A stretch of DNA of 14,381 nucleotides from Clostridiales bacterium (lineage in GTDB: Bacteria; Bacillota_A; Clostridia; Lachnospirales; Bianqueaceae): assembly GCA_019423265.1 (NCBI GenBank), contig JAHZBS010000045.1, positions 1-14,381 on the forward strand, written 5' to 3'. Under the pieces are notes generated by a model. It did not search any database and was not told the origin of the DNA. It saw only the letters and a list, made by a program, of their open reading frames with translations. A program made the translations under genes and the position numbers. Shown piece by piece: positions 6,628-14,089 of this stretch. The first letter of the stretch is position 1. Each line of letters begins with the position of its first letter.

Positions 6628-7275
6628 TTGGAACAGGAAATCATTGAACAGGTTGTCCGCTTGGTTTTGGAAGAGCTCCAGGGGACGCGGCGGTTGCAGG
6701 ATTTCGGAGAGCAGGCGGCAGTCTCCGGCGCATTTCTCCGGGAGACCGGGGAGGCCCAAAAGGGCGCCGATGTCAAGGAAGTGGTGATCGCGCTGGGACC
6801 GGCCTATGGGACTGTGATTAAGCGGACCATCGGCGGGCTGGATCACCGAAAAGTCCTCCGGGAGATTCAAGCGGGTATCGAGGAAGAGGGAATGCGCTCG
6901 CGCATTGTGAAGGTCTATAATACTTCGGATGTAGCGTTTATCGGAAAGGCCGGCGCGGCACTGAGCGGCTCTGGTTTTTCCATCGGGTTACAGTCCAAGG
7001 GGACCGCTCTGATTCACCAGCGAGACTTATATCCTCTGACCAATATTGAGCTATACCCCCAAGCGCCGTTGATTGACATGGCTATGTACCGGGATATAGG
7101 AAAAAATGCCGCCCGATACGCCAAGGGGCTGAGCGTGACACCTCTCACGACGAAGAATGATCCCAACATACGCGCCAAGTATCAGGTGAAAGCTGCGCTG
7201 ATGCATACGCGGGAAACGGAATTAGTGGACAGAAAGGCGCCGACGATGGAGGTCGAACTCATCGATACCCCGTGA
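6628..7275 (+). CDS. pduD: propanediol dehydratase, medium subunit
   Basis: A 215-residue beta subunit (about 224 in Klebsiella) that helps bind the cobalamin cofactor and holds the enzyme in the compartment. The N-terminus EQEIIEQVVRLVLEEL is an amphipathic helix of the encapsulation type, followed by a variable linker to about residue 45 and then the conserved core starting VVIALGPAYGTVIKRTIGGL. The likely start is TTG 6628: AAGGGGG (6614-6620) is 7 bases upstream. The overlapping ATG at 6622 directly abuts the G-run and is too close. If ATG is used the protein gains two residues. It is 15 bases after pduC, and its stop overlaps the ribosome binding site of pduE. Confidence 0.95.
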   Translation: MEQEIIEQVVRLVLEELQGTRRLQDFGEQAAVSGAFLRETGEAQKGADVKEVVIALGPAYGTVIKRTIGGLDHRKVLREIQAGIEEEGMRSRIVKVYNTSDVAFIGKAGAALSGSGFSIGLQSKGTALIHQRDLYPLTNIELYPQAPLIDMAMYRDIGKNAARYAKGLSVTPLTTKNDPNIRAKYQVKAALMHTRETELVDRKAPTMEVELIDTP

Positions 7276-7289
7276 AAGGAGGTTGGACG

Positions 7290-7673
7290 ATGACTGACAG
7301 AGACATACGGTCGAAGACCGGGAAGGCGTTGGAAGATATCACCATGGATAGCGTACTCAGCGGTGACATCACGCCGGAGGATATCAAGATTAGCAAGGAA
7401 CAGTTACATTATCAGGGCAAAGTGGCCAGGGAGCACGGCCGTGTGCAGATGGAACAGAATTTTGTAAGGGCCGGCGAGATGGTGGATATGGAAGACGCCC
7501 TGCTGTTGGAGATTTATGATAAGCTTCGTCCCAACCGGTCCACAAAGCAAGAACTATTGGAGTATGCAGCGCGATTGGAAAATGAGTATCAAGCCGTGGA
7601 GTGCGCCAAGCTTATCCGGCAGGCGGCGTCGGTGTATGAGCGGCGCGGTGTGCTGAGAGACGCGGCTCGCTGA
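7290..7673 (+). CDS. pduE: propanediol dehydratase, small subunit
   Basis: A 127-residue gamma subunit. Conserved blocks are SKTGKALEDITMDSVLSGDI near the N-terminus, EDIKISKEQLHYQGKVA, the QNFVRAGEMV helix and YDKLRPNRSTKQELL. They match Klebsiella PduE, but that protein is about 45 residues longer, mainly at the N-terminus and C-terminus, so this is a compact form. The ATG at 7290 has a perfect AAAGGAGGT 6 bases upstream; a GTG at 7272 in the same frame lies inside pduD and is not needed. It completes the dehydratase with pduC and pduD. No encapsulation-type helix is seen at its N-terminus, so targeting probably rests on PduD. Confidence 0.95.
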   Translation: MTDRDIRSKTGKALEDITMDSVLSGDITPEDIKISKEQLHYQGKVAREHGRVQMEQNFVRAGEMVDMEDALLLEIYDKLRPNRSTKQELLEYAARLENEYQAVECAKLIRQAASVYERRGVLRDAAR

Positions 7674-7680
7674 AGACCGG

Positions 7681-7748
7681 CAGTCACAGGCTTTCGACGA
7701 AGGATGACGTACAGGGATCAGTGTATGGCATCCGTAGGGAGGTGACTG
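7681..7748 (+). other. spacer with inverted repeat between pduE and pduG
   Basis: The 96-base gap between pduE and pduG is the longest gap between genes within the dehydratase-reactivase-PduO-PduP run. It contains CAGTCAC (7681-7687) and GTGACTG (7742-7748), a perfect 7-bp inverted repeat 54 bases apart that could close an RNA arm. No T-run, promoter or small gene is evident. A chance match cannot be excluded. Confidence 0.3.
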
Positions 7749-7769
7749 TGCTGCGGAATGGAGGATGCG

Positions 7770-9593
7770 ATGAAGATCATTGCGGGGGCCGATATCGGAA
7801 ACTCTACCACGGAAGTCTGCCTCGGTGCAGTCATGGACAGCGGATTTCGATTTTTGTCGGAGGCCATGGTTGCCACGACGGGAATGAAGGGGACGCCAGC
7901 CAATGCGAAAGGCGTCCGGGTCGCGCTGGAGCAAGCGGCGGCGGCGGCGGGAATCCAGGTACAGGACATAGAGGTGATTCGAATCAATGAGGCCGCGCCT
8001 GTCATGGGCGATACAGCCATGGAGACCATCACGGAGACGGTGATCACGCAGTCGGCTATGATCGGGCACAACCCCGACACGCCAGCGGGAGCCGGCCTCG
8101 CGGTTGGGATCACCACAGGGCTGGAGACGCTCCCGGGCAAGGCCAAAGAGGAGGCTTACCTGGTGCTGATCCCCCAAAGCCTATCCTACACGGAGGCGGC
8201 GGAGCGGATCAATGAAGCGGCGGCTTCCGGCTATACTATCGCCGGAGGAATCGTGCAGCGGGATGAAGGGGTTTTGATCTATAACCGGCTAAAAGAAAAG
8301 ATCCCGTTTGTGGATGAGGTAAAAGCCATCGAGAGGATCCCAGAAGGAAAAATAGGCGCTGTGGAGGTTGCCCCAGATGGACAGACGATCCAAACCCTAT
8401 CCAATCCATACGGAATGGCGTCCATTTTCCACCTAAACGCCGACGAGACGAAGAGCGTAGTCCCCATCGCAAAGAGCCTCATGGGCAATCGCTCGGCGGT
8501 TGTCATTCGCACTGGCGGCGGAGTCCGCGCTAAGACCATTGAAGCCGGCGCGCTGACGGTGGAGGGGGAGCGGGGTACAATCCGCATCCCGGTTGACGCC
8601 GGGGCGGAGGCAATCATGTCCCGGATTTCCGAGGTCGCGCCGCTTATCAGCGTGACGGGAGAGCGGGGAACCCATGTAGGAGCCATGATTGACGGCATGA
8701 TCCGCTCCATGCGGGATGTCAGTGAGGACATATCCCAACACCGCATTACAGTCAAGGACATACTGGCCGTGGACACAACCATACCCGTCAGCGTCGAAGG
8801 CGCGCTGGCAGGGGAGGTCAGCATGGAGAACGCCGTTGGAATCGCCGCTATGGTGAAGACCGACGCGCTGCCTATGCGAAAAGTCGCGGAGGCGCTTTCC
8901 GGTGAGACGGGCATATATGTGGAAGTCGCCGGCGTAGAGGCCGTTATGGCGTCCCTCGGCGCTCTCACCACACCTGGAGCCGGCCTGCCCTTGGTCATTT
9001 TGGATATGGGCGGCGGTTCAACGGACGCGGCGCTGCTCAGCCCGGAGGGCGTTGTAAAAAGTATTCACCTGGCGGGAGCCGGTCAGCTGGCAACGCTCCT
9101 GATCGACAGCGAGCTTGGGCTGGAGAATCGGGCGCTGGCGGAGAGGATTAAGACCCACCCCTTGGCAAAGGTGGAGAGCATGTTCCATATCCGAACGGAG
9201 GATGGGCTGGTGCGGTTCTTCGAGGAGCCTTTACCCCCCAAGCTATATGGCAAGGTTATCATTTTGGATGAGGATGGATATCTGCCGGTGGAGTCCAAGG
9301 CGGGCATGGAGAAGATTATCGCCGTGCGCCGCGACATCAAGAAAAAGATATTTGTGACCAACGCCGTGCGAGCGCTGCGGGAAATCACAGAGAATCTGCG
9401 GGAGATCAAGAGCATCGTCCTGGTTGGCGGCTGCGCTCTGGATTTTGAGATTCCGGCTATGATTCTACAGGAATTGTCCAGGTACGGCATTACAGCCGGA
9501 CGGGGAAATATACGGGGAACGTGCGGGCCGCGGAATGCGGTGGCCACAGGGCTGGTGATGTCCTATGCGGACGGAGGGCGGCGCCATGAGTGA
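7770..9593 (+). CDS. pduG: diol dehydratase reactivase, large subunit
   Basis: A 607-residue ATPase (DdrA of Klebsiella is 610) that swaps damaged cobalamin out of inactivated dehydratase. The actin/Hsp70-like nucleotide fold is seen at the N-terminus, AGADIGNSTTEV (residues 5-16), and in the second phosphate motif DMGGGSTD at 412-419. The full family length and both motifs indicate an active protein. The start is ATG 7770 with GGAGG 5 bases upstream, matching the known MxxIAGxDIGNS start; the ATG at 7758 has no suitably spaced site. Its stop overlaps the start of pduH (ATGAGTGA), so the two reactivase subunits are translationally coupled. Confidence 0.95.
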   Translation: MKIIAGADIGNSTTEVCLGAVMDSGFRFLSEAMVATTGMKGTPANAKGVRVALEQAAAAAGIQVQDIEVIRINEAAPVMGDTAMETITETVITQSAMIGHNPDTPAGAGLAVGITTGLETLPGKAKEEAYLVLIPQSLSYTEAAERINEAAASGYTIAGGIVQRDEGVLIYNRLKEKIPFVDEVKAIERIPEGKIGAVEVAPDGQTIQTLSNPYGMASIFHLNADETKSVVPIAKSLMGNRSAVVIRTGGGVRAKTIEAGALTVEGERGTIRIPVDAGAEAIMSRISEVAPLISVTGERGTHVGAMIDGMIRSMRDVSEDISQHRITVKDILAVDTTIPVSVEGALAGEVSMENAVGIAAMVKTDALPMRKVAEALSGETGIYVEVAGVEAVMASLGALTTPGAGLPLVILDMGGGSTDAALLSPEGVVKSIHLAGAGQLATLLIDSELGLENRALAERIKTHPLAKVESMFHIRTEDGLVRFFEEPLPPKLYGKVIILDEDGYLPVESKAGMEKIIAVRRDIKKKIFVTNAVRALREITENLREIKSIVLVGGCALDFEIPAMILQELSRYGITAGRGNIRGTCGPRNAVATGLVMSYADGGRRHE

Positions 9594-9930
9594 CCGGCCT
9601 TGCATTGAAGTGTGGTGCCGGGACGCGCGAACCGATTGGATTGAGGAAATGCAGGCGGGAGCGGAAGAAGAGGGCGTGTGGATGCGCGCCACGCCGGTTG
9701 CTACCGGTGATGCCGCAGCGCTGGCCCAGGGCGCTTCGAGGGCTTCCGCACTGGGAGTTGGCGTTGGGGAGTGCAGTGGGCAGGCTATGATATGGGTGGA
9801 AGCCCTGCACCGCTTTAATCCTCTGCTCCACATCGAAATCAAGACTCGGGAGCAGGCCCGCCGATTGGGGGCCGACGCGGCCCGGTATATAAAAGGAATT
9901 CCTTTAAGGAACTCCGTCGAAGGCAGGTGA
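9586..9930 (+). CDS. pduH: diol dehydratase reactivase, small subunit
   Basis: A 114-residue DdrB-type subunit (125 in Klebsiella) with a fold related to the dehydratase beta subunit; it competes for that position so that cofactor can be released. Family signatures are AGAEEEGVWMR near residue 30 and the C-terminal DAARYIKGIPLR. The ATG at 9586 lies 8 bases after GGAGG and overlaps the pduG stop. Its own TGA overlaps the GTG start of pduO, so pduG, pduH and pduO form a coupled string. Confidence 0.9.
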   Translation: MSDRPCIEVWCRDARTDWIEEMQAGAEEEGVWMRATPVATGDAAALAQGASRASALGVGVGECSGQAMIWVEALHRFNPLLHIEIKTREQARRLGADAARYIKGIPLRNSVEGR

Positions 9931-10949
9931 AGAAAGTGGCGGGTGCCAGCATTTATACAAAAAGAGGGGATGGAGGCCAGACGTCCCTGGGAAATGGCCG
10001 GCGCGTCCCCAAGTCTCACGGTACGCTGGAGGTTTTGGGGAATCTCGACGAGCTGACGAGCCAGCTGGGACTGGCCAAAGCGAATCTGCCGTCCGGTGAG
10101 ACAGACCTTCTGGAGCAGATCGAGACACTTCAGAGGGACCTGATCACCCTCATGGGAGAATTGGCTGGCGCGCCCCGCTCCGGCCACGGAATCACAGCGG
10201 CTTCCATTGAAGCCATGGAGGCTAGAATTGATCAATATTCCCCTTGTTTCTCTCAGCTTCACACATTTGTGCTGCCCGGCGGAACGGTGGCATCTGCCCA
10301 CCTGGATGTGGCCAGGACCATCGCAAGAAGAGCGGAGCGCTCTCTCGGAAAAGCGGGACTGCCCTTGGCGGTGCATCAGCGGTATATGAACCGCCTATCG
10401 GATTATGTGTATGCCATGGCAAGGTATCTGGATTTTCGGGAGGGAATTGCCCGACAGGTGGCAGCCGGCGTTCAAGGGCGGCTGCCCAAGGGCGGGAGTA
10501 AGGAGGCGGTGGCTATGGAGTACAGCCAGTCTGTGTCGCTGGCGCAGGCAACGCGGCTCTTGGAGGAGCTGGAAAGGGAAGCGCTCCGCCAGGGACTTAA
10601 GCTAGTCATGGCGGTGGCCGGCGCGTCGGGCCGGCCGGTGGCAGTCCACGTTATGGACGACGCCTTTATCGCCAGCTACGATATAGCAGTCAATAAAGCA
10701 TTTACAGCGGTCTCTCTCAAGATGCCGACAAAGGATTTGGAAGAGCTCTGCAAGCCGGGAGGTAGTCTGTACGGCCTGCAAAACACCAATGATGGGAAGA
10801 TCGTCATCTTCGGCGGCGGCGTACCTCTCGTGAGGGGAGGGACGGTGATAGGAGGGCTGGGCGTCAGCGGGTCCTCCGCCGAGAACGACACGAGGATGGC
10901 CGAAATCGGAGAGCGGCTGTTTAATCAAGTTTATCCGCAGGGCAATTAG
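9927..10949 (+). CDS. pduO: PduO-type cob(I)alamin adenosyltransferase with C-terminal DUF336 domain
   Basis: A 340-residue two-domain protein like Salmonella PduO (336). Residues 8-180 are the ATP:corrinoid adenosyltransferase: TKRGDGGQTSL (11-21), GNLDELTSQLG (38-48), RTIARRAER (130-138) and NRLSDYVYAMAR (155-166) are the ATP and cobalamin site motifs. Residues 199-338 form the GlcG/HbpS-like DUF336 domain, ending in GGGVPLVRGGTVIGGLGVSG. It makes adenosylcobalamin for the dehydratase. The GTG start overlaps the pduH stop; a GTG at 9936 with AGGT 7 bases upstream is an alternative that shortens the protein by three residues. Both domains look complete. Confidence 0.95.
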   Translation: MKKVAGASIYTKRGDGGQTSLGNGRRVPKSHGTLEVLGNLDELTSQLGLAKANLPSGETDLLEQIETLQRDLITLMGELAGAPRSGHGITAASIEAMEARIDQYSPCFSQLHTFVLPGGTVASAHLDVARTIARRAERSLGKAGLPLAVHQRYMNRLSDYVYAMARYLDFREGIARQVAAGVQGRLPKGGSKEAVAMEYSQSVSLAQATRLLEELEREALRQGLKLVMAVAGASGRPVAVHVMDDAFIASYDIAVNKAFTAVSLKMPTKDLEELCKPGGSLYGLQNTNDGKIVIFGGGVPLVRGGTVIGGLGVSGSSAENDTRMAEIGERLFNQVYPQGN

Positions 10950-10971
10950 CCTAGCAAAAGGAGGAAATACC

Positions 10972-12378
10972 TTGGCTGTATCAGAAAAAGAGTTACAGGA
11001 GCTTGTCCGCAGCGTATTGGCACGGATGGGCGACTTGACTCCTTCGCAACAGGAAGAGACGGGCCTGTACGACAAAATGGAAGACGCCATTGCCGCCAGC
11101 GCCCGGGCACAAAAGGAAATCCGAAGGATGCCTTTGGAATTCCGCGAGAAAATCATTGCCAATATACGAAAGCTGACCATGGAGAATCTACAGAAGCTGG
11201 CGGAGATGGGCGTGGCGGAAACTGGAATGGGAAACGTAGGCCACAAGATCATCAAGCATCAGCTGGTGGCGGAAAAGACACCGGGCACGGAGGATCTCTC
11301 GACGATCGCATGGTCCGGGGATCGCGGGCTGACGTTGGTGGAGCAGGGGCCCTTCGGCGTCATCGGCGCCATCACCCCTTCCACCAATCCCAGCGAGACT
11401 GTGCTCTGCAATTCCATCGGGATGCTGGCGGCCGGCAACAGCGTCGTCTTCAACCCGCATCCCAGCGCCATCGGCGTCTCCAGCTTTGCTGTGCAGCTTG
11501 TCAACCAGGCTTCCATAGCGGCGGGGGGACCGGCCAATATTGCGACGACGGTTCGGAAGCCCACGCTGGAGACAGCGGACGTCATGTATAAAAGTCCGGT
11601 GATCCCGCTCTTAGTCGCCACCGGGGGACCGGGCGTTGTGACGGCGGTTTTATCCACAGGAAAGCGGGCCATCGGGGCGGGAGCCGGAAATCCGCCTGTG
11701 GTGGTAGACGAGACAGCTGACATCCGCAAAGCGGCCGAAGATATCATCAACGGCGCCACTCTGGACAATAATCTTCCCTGCATCGCAGAAAAAGAAGTCA
11801 TTGTGGTGGACAAAGTTGCCGACGAATTGATGTTTTACATGGAGCAGTGCGGAGCGTACCGGCTCAAGGACAAGGCGCTCATCCAGAAGCTGGCGGAGAT
11901 GGTCTTGACCACCAACAAGAAGGGCAAGCAGATCATATCCCGAGACTGGGTGGGAAGGGACGCCTACAAATTCCTGAATGCGCTGGGGATCGACGCCGAT
12001 GCCAGCGTGAAGTGTATTATTTTTGAGGCGGAAGAGGAACACATCCTCGTTCAGACGGAACTGATGATGCCGATCCTAGGGATCGTTCGGGCCAAGGACG
12101 CACAGTCCGCCATGGAGATGGGCGTTCGCCTGGAACACGGAAACCGCCATTCCGCCCACATGCATTCCAAAAATGTGGACCACTTAACACAGTTTGGTCA
12201 GATGATCGATACGGCGATCTTCGTCAAAAATGGTCCGTCCTATGCGGCCCTTGGGTTTGGCGGCGAGGGATTCCCAACCTTCACCATTGCCAGCCGCACC
12301 GGCGAAGGCCTGACTTCCGCCAAGACGTTTACCAAGTCCAGGCGCTGTGTCATGACCGATGCGCTTTGTATTCGATAA
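10972..12378 (+). CDS. pduP: CoA-acylating propionaldehyde dehydrogenase
   Basis: A 468-residue aldehyde dehydrogenase-superfamily enzyme that converts propionaldehyde plus CoA and NAD to propionyl-CoA and NADH inside the shell. The N-terminus SEKELQELVRSVLARMG is a classic encapsulation peptide, followed by a short linker. Cofactor-binding segments PFGVIGAITPSTNP (127-140) and TGGPGVVTAV (217-226) precede the catalytic Cys C270 in LDNNLPCIAEK. The start is TTG 10972 with a perfect AAGGAGG (10958-10964) 7 bases upstream. It sits 22 bases after pduO. Its NADH must be reoxidised by a partner dehydrogenase, probably the next gene product. Confidence 0.95.
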   Translation: MAVSEKELQELVRSVLARMGDLTPSQQEETGLYDKMEDAIAASARAQKEIRRMPLEFREKIIANIRKLTMENLQKLAEMGVAETGMGNVGHKIIKHQLVAEKTPGTEDLSTIAWSGDRGLTLVEQGPFGVIGAITPSTNPSETVLCNSIGMLAAGNSVVFNPHPSAIGVSSFAVQLVNQASIAAGGPANIATTVRKPTLETADVMYKSPVIPLLVATGGPGVVTAVLSTGKRAIGAGAGNPPVVVDETADIRKAAEDIINGATLDNNLPCIAEKEVIVVDKVADELMFYMEQCGAYRLKDKALIQKLAEMVLTTNKKGKQIISRDWVGRDAYKFLNALGIDADASVKCIIFEAEEEHILVQTELMMPILGIVRAKDAQSAMEMGVRLEHGNRHSAHMHSKNVDHLTQFGQMIDTAIFVKNGPSYAALGFGGEGFPTFTIASRTGEGLTSAKTFTKSRRCVMTDALCIR

Positions 12379-12395
12379 GAAAGGAGAGGATATAA

Positions 12396-13616
12396 GTGGA
12401 TATTAATCAAGTTGACATTGAAAAGATCGTCAAGCAGGTTCTGACCCAGATGGGGGATAAGAAGCCGGACGCTGGAAAGCAGGCTGCGCCTCAGACCTTT
12501 TCCATACCCAAGAGAGCAAAGGTTGCCATGATGACCGAACTCCGCAAGATTGAAGTGAAGGAATTTGACATTCCGGAGATTGGCGACGACGAAATGTTAG
12601 TGAAGGTTGAAGGGTGTGGCATCTGCGGTACCGACGTTCATGAGTACAAAAATGATCCCTTTGGTCTGATCCCCGTTGTCCTTGGACATGAGGGGAGCGG
12701 ACAGATCGTCAAGATGGGGAAGAACATTGTGCAGGACACAACCGGAAAGCCCCTGACAGTGGGAGACCGGATCGTTACCTGTACCATCCCCTGCGGCAAA
12801 TGCGACGCCTGCCTGAACATGAGGGAGAAGGACAATCTCTGTGAGAATTCCGGGATTTACGGTCTGATGCCGGAGGACGATCACTATCACTTTAACGGCT
12901 GGTTCAGTGAATATCTGGTCATCCGCAAGGGTTCCACCTTCTTTAAAGTCAACGACATGAGCCTGAAACTGCGTCTCCTGATTGAGCCCGCCGCCGTTGT
13001 AGTCCACGCGGTAGAGCGCGCTAAGTCAACGGGTCTGCTGACCTTCAATTCGAATGTAGCCATCCAAGGCTTAGGCCCCATCGGACTGATGCTGCTGGCT
13101 GTAATCCGGACGATGGGCGTTGAGAATATCATCGCCATTGACGGGGATGAGAAACGTTTACAGATGGCAAAGCGGTTTGGCGCGAAATATACGATGAACT
13201 TTAAGAATTACAAGGATCTGGACGAGCAGGTTCGCCGCCTAAAGGAACTCACAAGCGGGCGCGGAGCGGATTTCGCCTTCCAGTGTACGGGCGTGCCTGC
13301 GGCGGCCTCCAATGTATGGAAATTTGTCAAGAGAGGCGGCGGCTTGGCGGAGATTGGATTCTTTGTCGATAACGGGTGCTGTAGCATCAATCCTCACCAC
13401 GACATCTGCAAGAAGGAGATCACTATGGTGGGGTCCTGGACATACAAGGTCAGCGATTACCCGATCACCTTTGATTTCCTCCGCAGGGCTGTTGGTATCG
13501 GGCTGCCCATCGAAGAGCTGATCACCCACGAGTACAGCCTGGATCAGATGAATGAGGCCATGGATACCAATATGAAACAGCTGGGCATCAAGATCGCCTA
13601 TATCAATAAGAATTAA
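12396..13616 (+). CDS. BMC-associated zinc-dependent alcohol dehydrogenase (MDR family) with encapsulation peptide
   Basis: A 406-residue medium-chain dehydrogenase, about 40-50 residues longer than usual because of an N-terminal extension. Residues 1-20 (NQVDIEKIVKQVLTQMG) form an encapsulation-type helix, with a linker rich in Lys/Gln/Pro to about residue 38. Catalytic zinc ligands are C77, H98/E99 (GHEG) and E197. The structural zinc site uses C133, C136, C139 and C149, with a last gap two residues longer than usual. The NAD(P) Rossmann motif GLGPIG is at 225-230. It probably reduces propionaldehyde to propanol and recycles NADH, replacing the iron-type PduQ; lactaldehyde reductase activity is another possibility. 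The GTG start follows AAAGGAG (12380-12386). Its stop overlaps the next ribosome binding site. The fold is certain; the substrate is inferred. Confidence 0.85.
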   Translation: MDINQVDIEKIVKQVLTQMGDKKPDAGKQAAPQTFSIPKRAKVAMMTELRKIEVKEFDIPEIGDDEMLVKVEGCGICGTDVHEYKNDPFGLIPVVLGHEGSGQIVKMGKNIVQDTTGKPLTVGDRIVTCTIPCGKCDACLNMREKDNLCENSGIYGLMPEDDHYHFNGWFSEYLVIRKGSTFFKVNDMSLKLRLLIEPAAVVVHAVERAKSTGLLTFNSNVAIQGLGPIGLMLLAVIRTMGVENIIAIDGDEKRLQMAKRFGAKYTMNFKNYKDLDEQVRRLKELTSGRGADFAFQCTGVPAAASNVWKFVKRGGGLAEIGFFVDNGCCSINPHHDICKKEITMVGSWTYKVSDYPITFDFLRRAVGIGLPIEELITHEYSLDQMNEAMDTNMKQLGIKIAYINKN

Positions 13617-13627
13617 GGAGATGGGCG

Positions 13628-13975
13628 ATGGAAGCAGTGGGAATGTTGGAAGTATTTGGGCTTGTCTGTGCCATGGTGGCGGCGGACGCGGGCTGTAAAG
13701 CCGGCAACGTAACCATCGAGGCCATGGACAAGAACAAACCGGCCAATGCGGATGCGCTTCCGGTACCGTTGCTGGTCTGCATTAAGTTCCGAGGGTCCGT
13801 TGCCGATGTGGAGTCCGCCATGGAGGCGGCAGAGGCGGCGGCGATGGCGCAGACAGGCGTGTACTCCAAATATATCATACCGAGACCGGATGAAAATACG
13901 GAGGATATGCTGCGGATCAGCTGTTTGGGAAAAGCAGCGCCTCCCGGCGAAGCGCCGGCGAAAGAGCGGTTCTGA
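13628..13975 (+). CDS. BMC-H shell protein with pore-loop insertion and C-terminal tail
   Basis: A 115-residue single-BMC-domain protein (canonical PduA/J is 91-94). The fold is shown by AVGMLEVFGLVCAMVAADAG, VCIKFRGSVADVESAMEAAE and YIIPRPDENTEDML. Against the shell protein at 14090, the pore loop that normally reads KIGSG is replaced by a longer KNKPANADALPVP segment, an insertion of about 6 residues. Residues 98-115 form a tail rich in Pro, Ala and charge. Cysteines at 14, 23, 51 and 99 are unusual for this family. It should form hexamers whose central opening differs from PduA. TAAGGAG (13614-13620) overlaps the ADH stop, 7 bases before the ATG. Closest named family is not recognised. Confidence 0.9.
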   Translation: MEAVGMLEVFGLVCAMVAADAGCKAGNVTIEAMDKNKPANADALPVPLLVCIKFRGSVADVESAMEAAEAAAMAQTGVYSKYIIPRPDENTEDMLRISCLGKAAPPGEAPAKERF

Positions 13976-14028
13976 CAGCCGGTATCGGGTCGGGGCGAAG
14001 GAGCCCAGAGCAAATGTATACCCAATAG

Positions 14029-14057
14029 TTGCAGAATGTGACAAAATCATGTATAAT
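14029..14057 (+). promoter_or_regulatory. internal promoter of the final shell gene
   Basis: A perfect -10 TATAAT (14052-14057) is preceded at 17 bases by TTGCAG (14029-14034), a partial -35 (TTG only matches). The start near 14064 gives a leader of about 25 bases. It lies in a 114-base gap between the two shell genes and would let the major shell hexamer be made independently of the operon. No terminator is seen before it, so readthrough is likely too. Confidence 0.6.
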
Positions 14058-14089
14058 CAAAACGAAATTCCCAAAAGGAGGATTTTACG

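Noticed and set aside
7721..7990. 89-residue open frame starting in the pduE-pduG gap
   Set aside because: Most of it overlaps pduG in another frame and the product is not recognisable. The GGGAGGTGA near 7737 is not correctly spaced for its ATG.
8279..8998. 239-residue open frame on the minus strand inside pduG
   Set aside because: It is a shadow of pduG. The Ser/Thr/Ala/Pro-biased composition is what antisense reading of a GC-rich coding frame gives.
9465..10376. 303-residue minus-strand open frame across pduG, pduH and pduO
   Set aside because: It crosses three clear genes on the other strand and shows no domain; a long antisense frame is expected from the codon bias.
13976..14022. GGTAT/ATACC pairing between the two shell genes as a terminator
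   Set aside because: Only 5 bp of outer pairing with a poor inner stem and no T-run.
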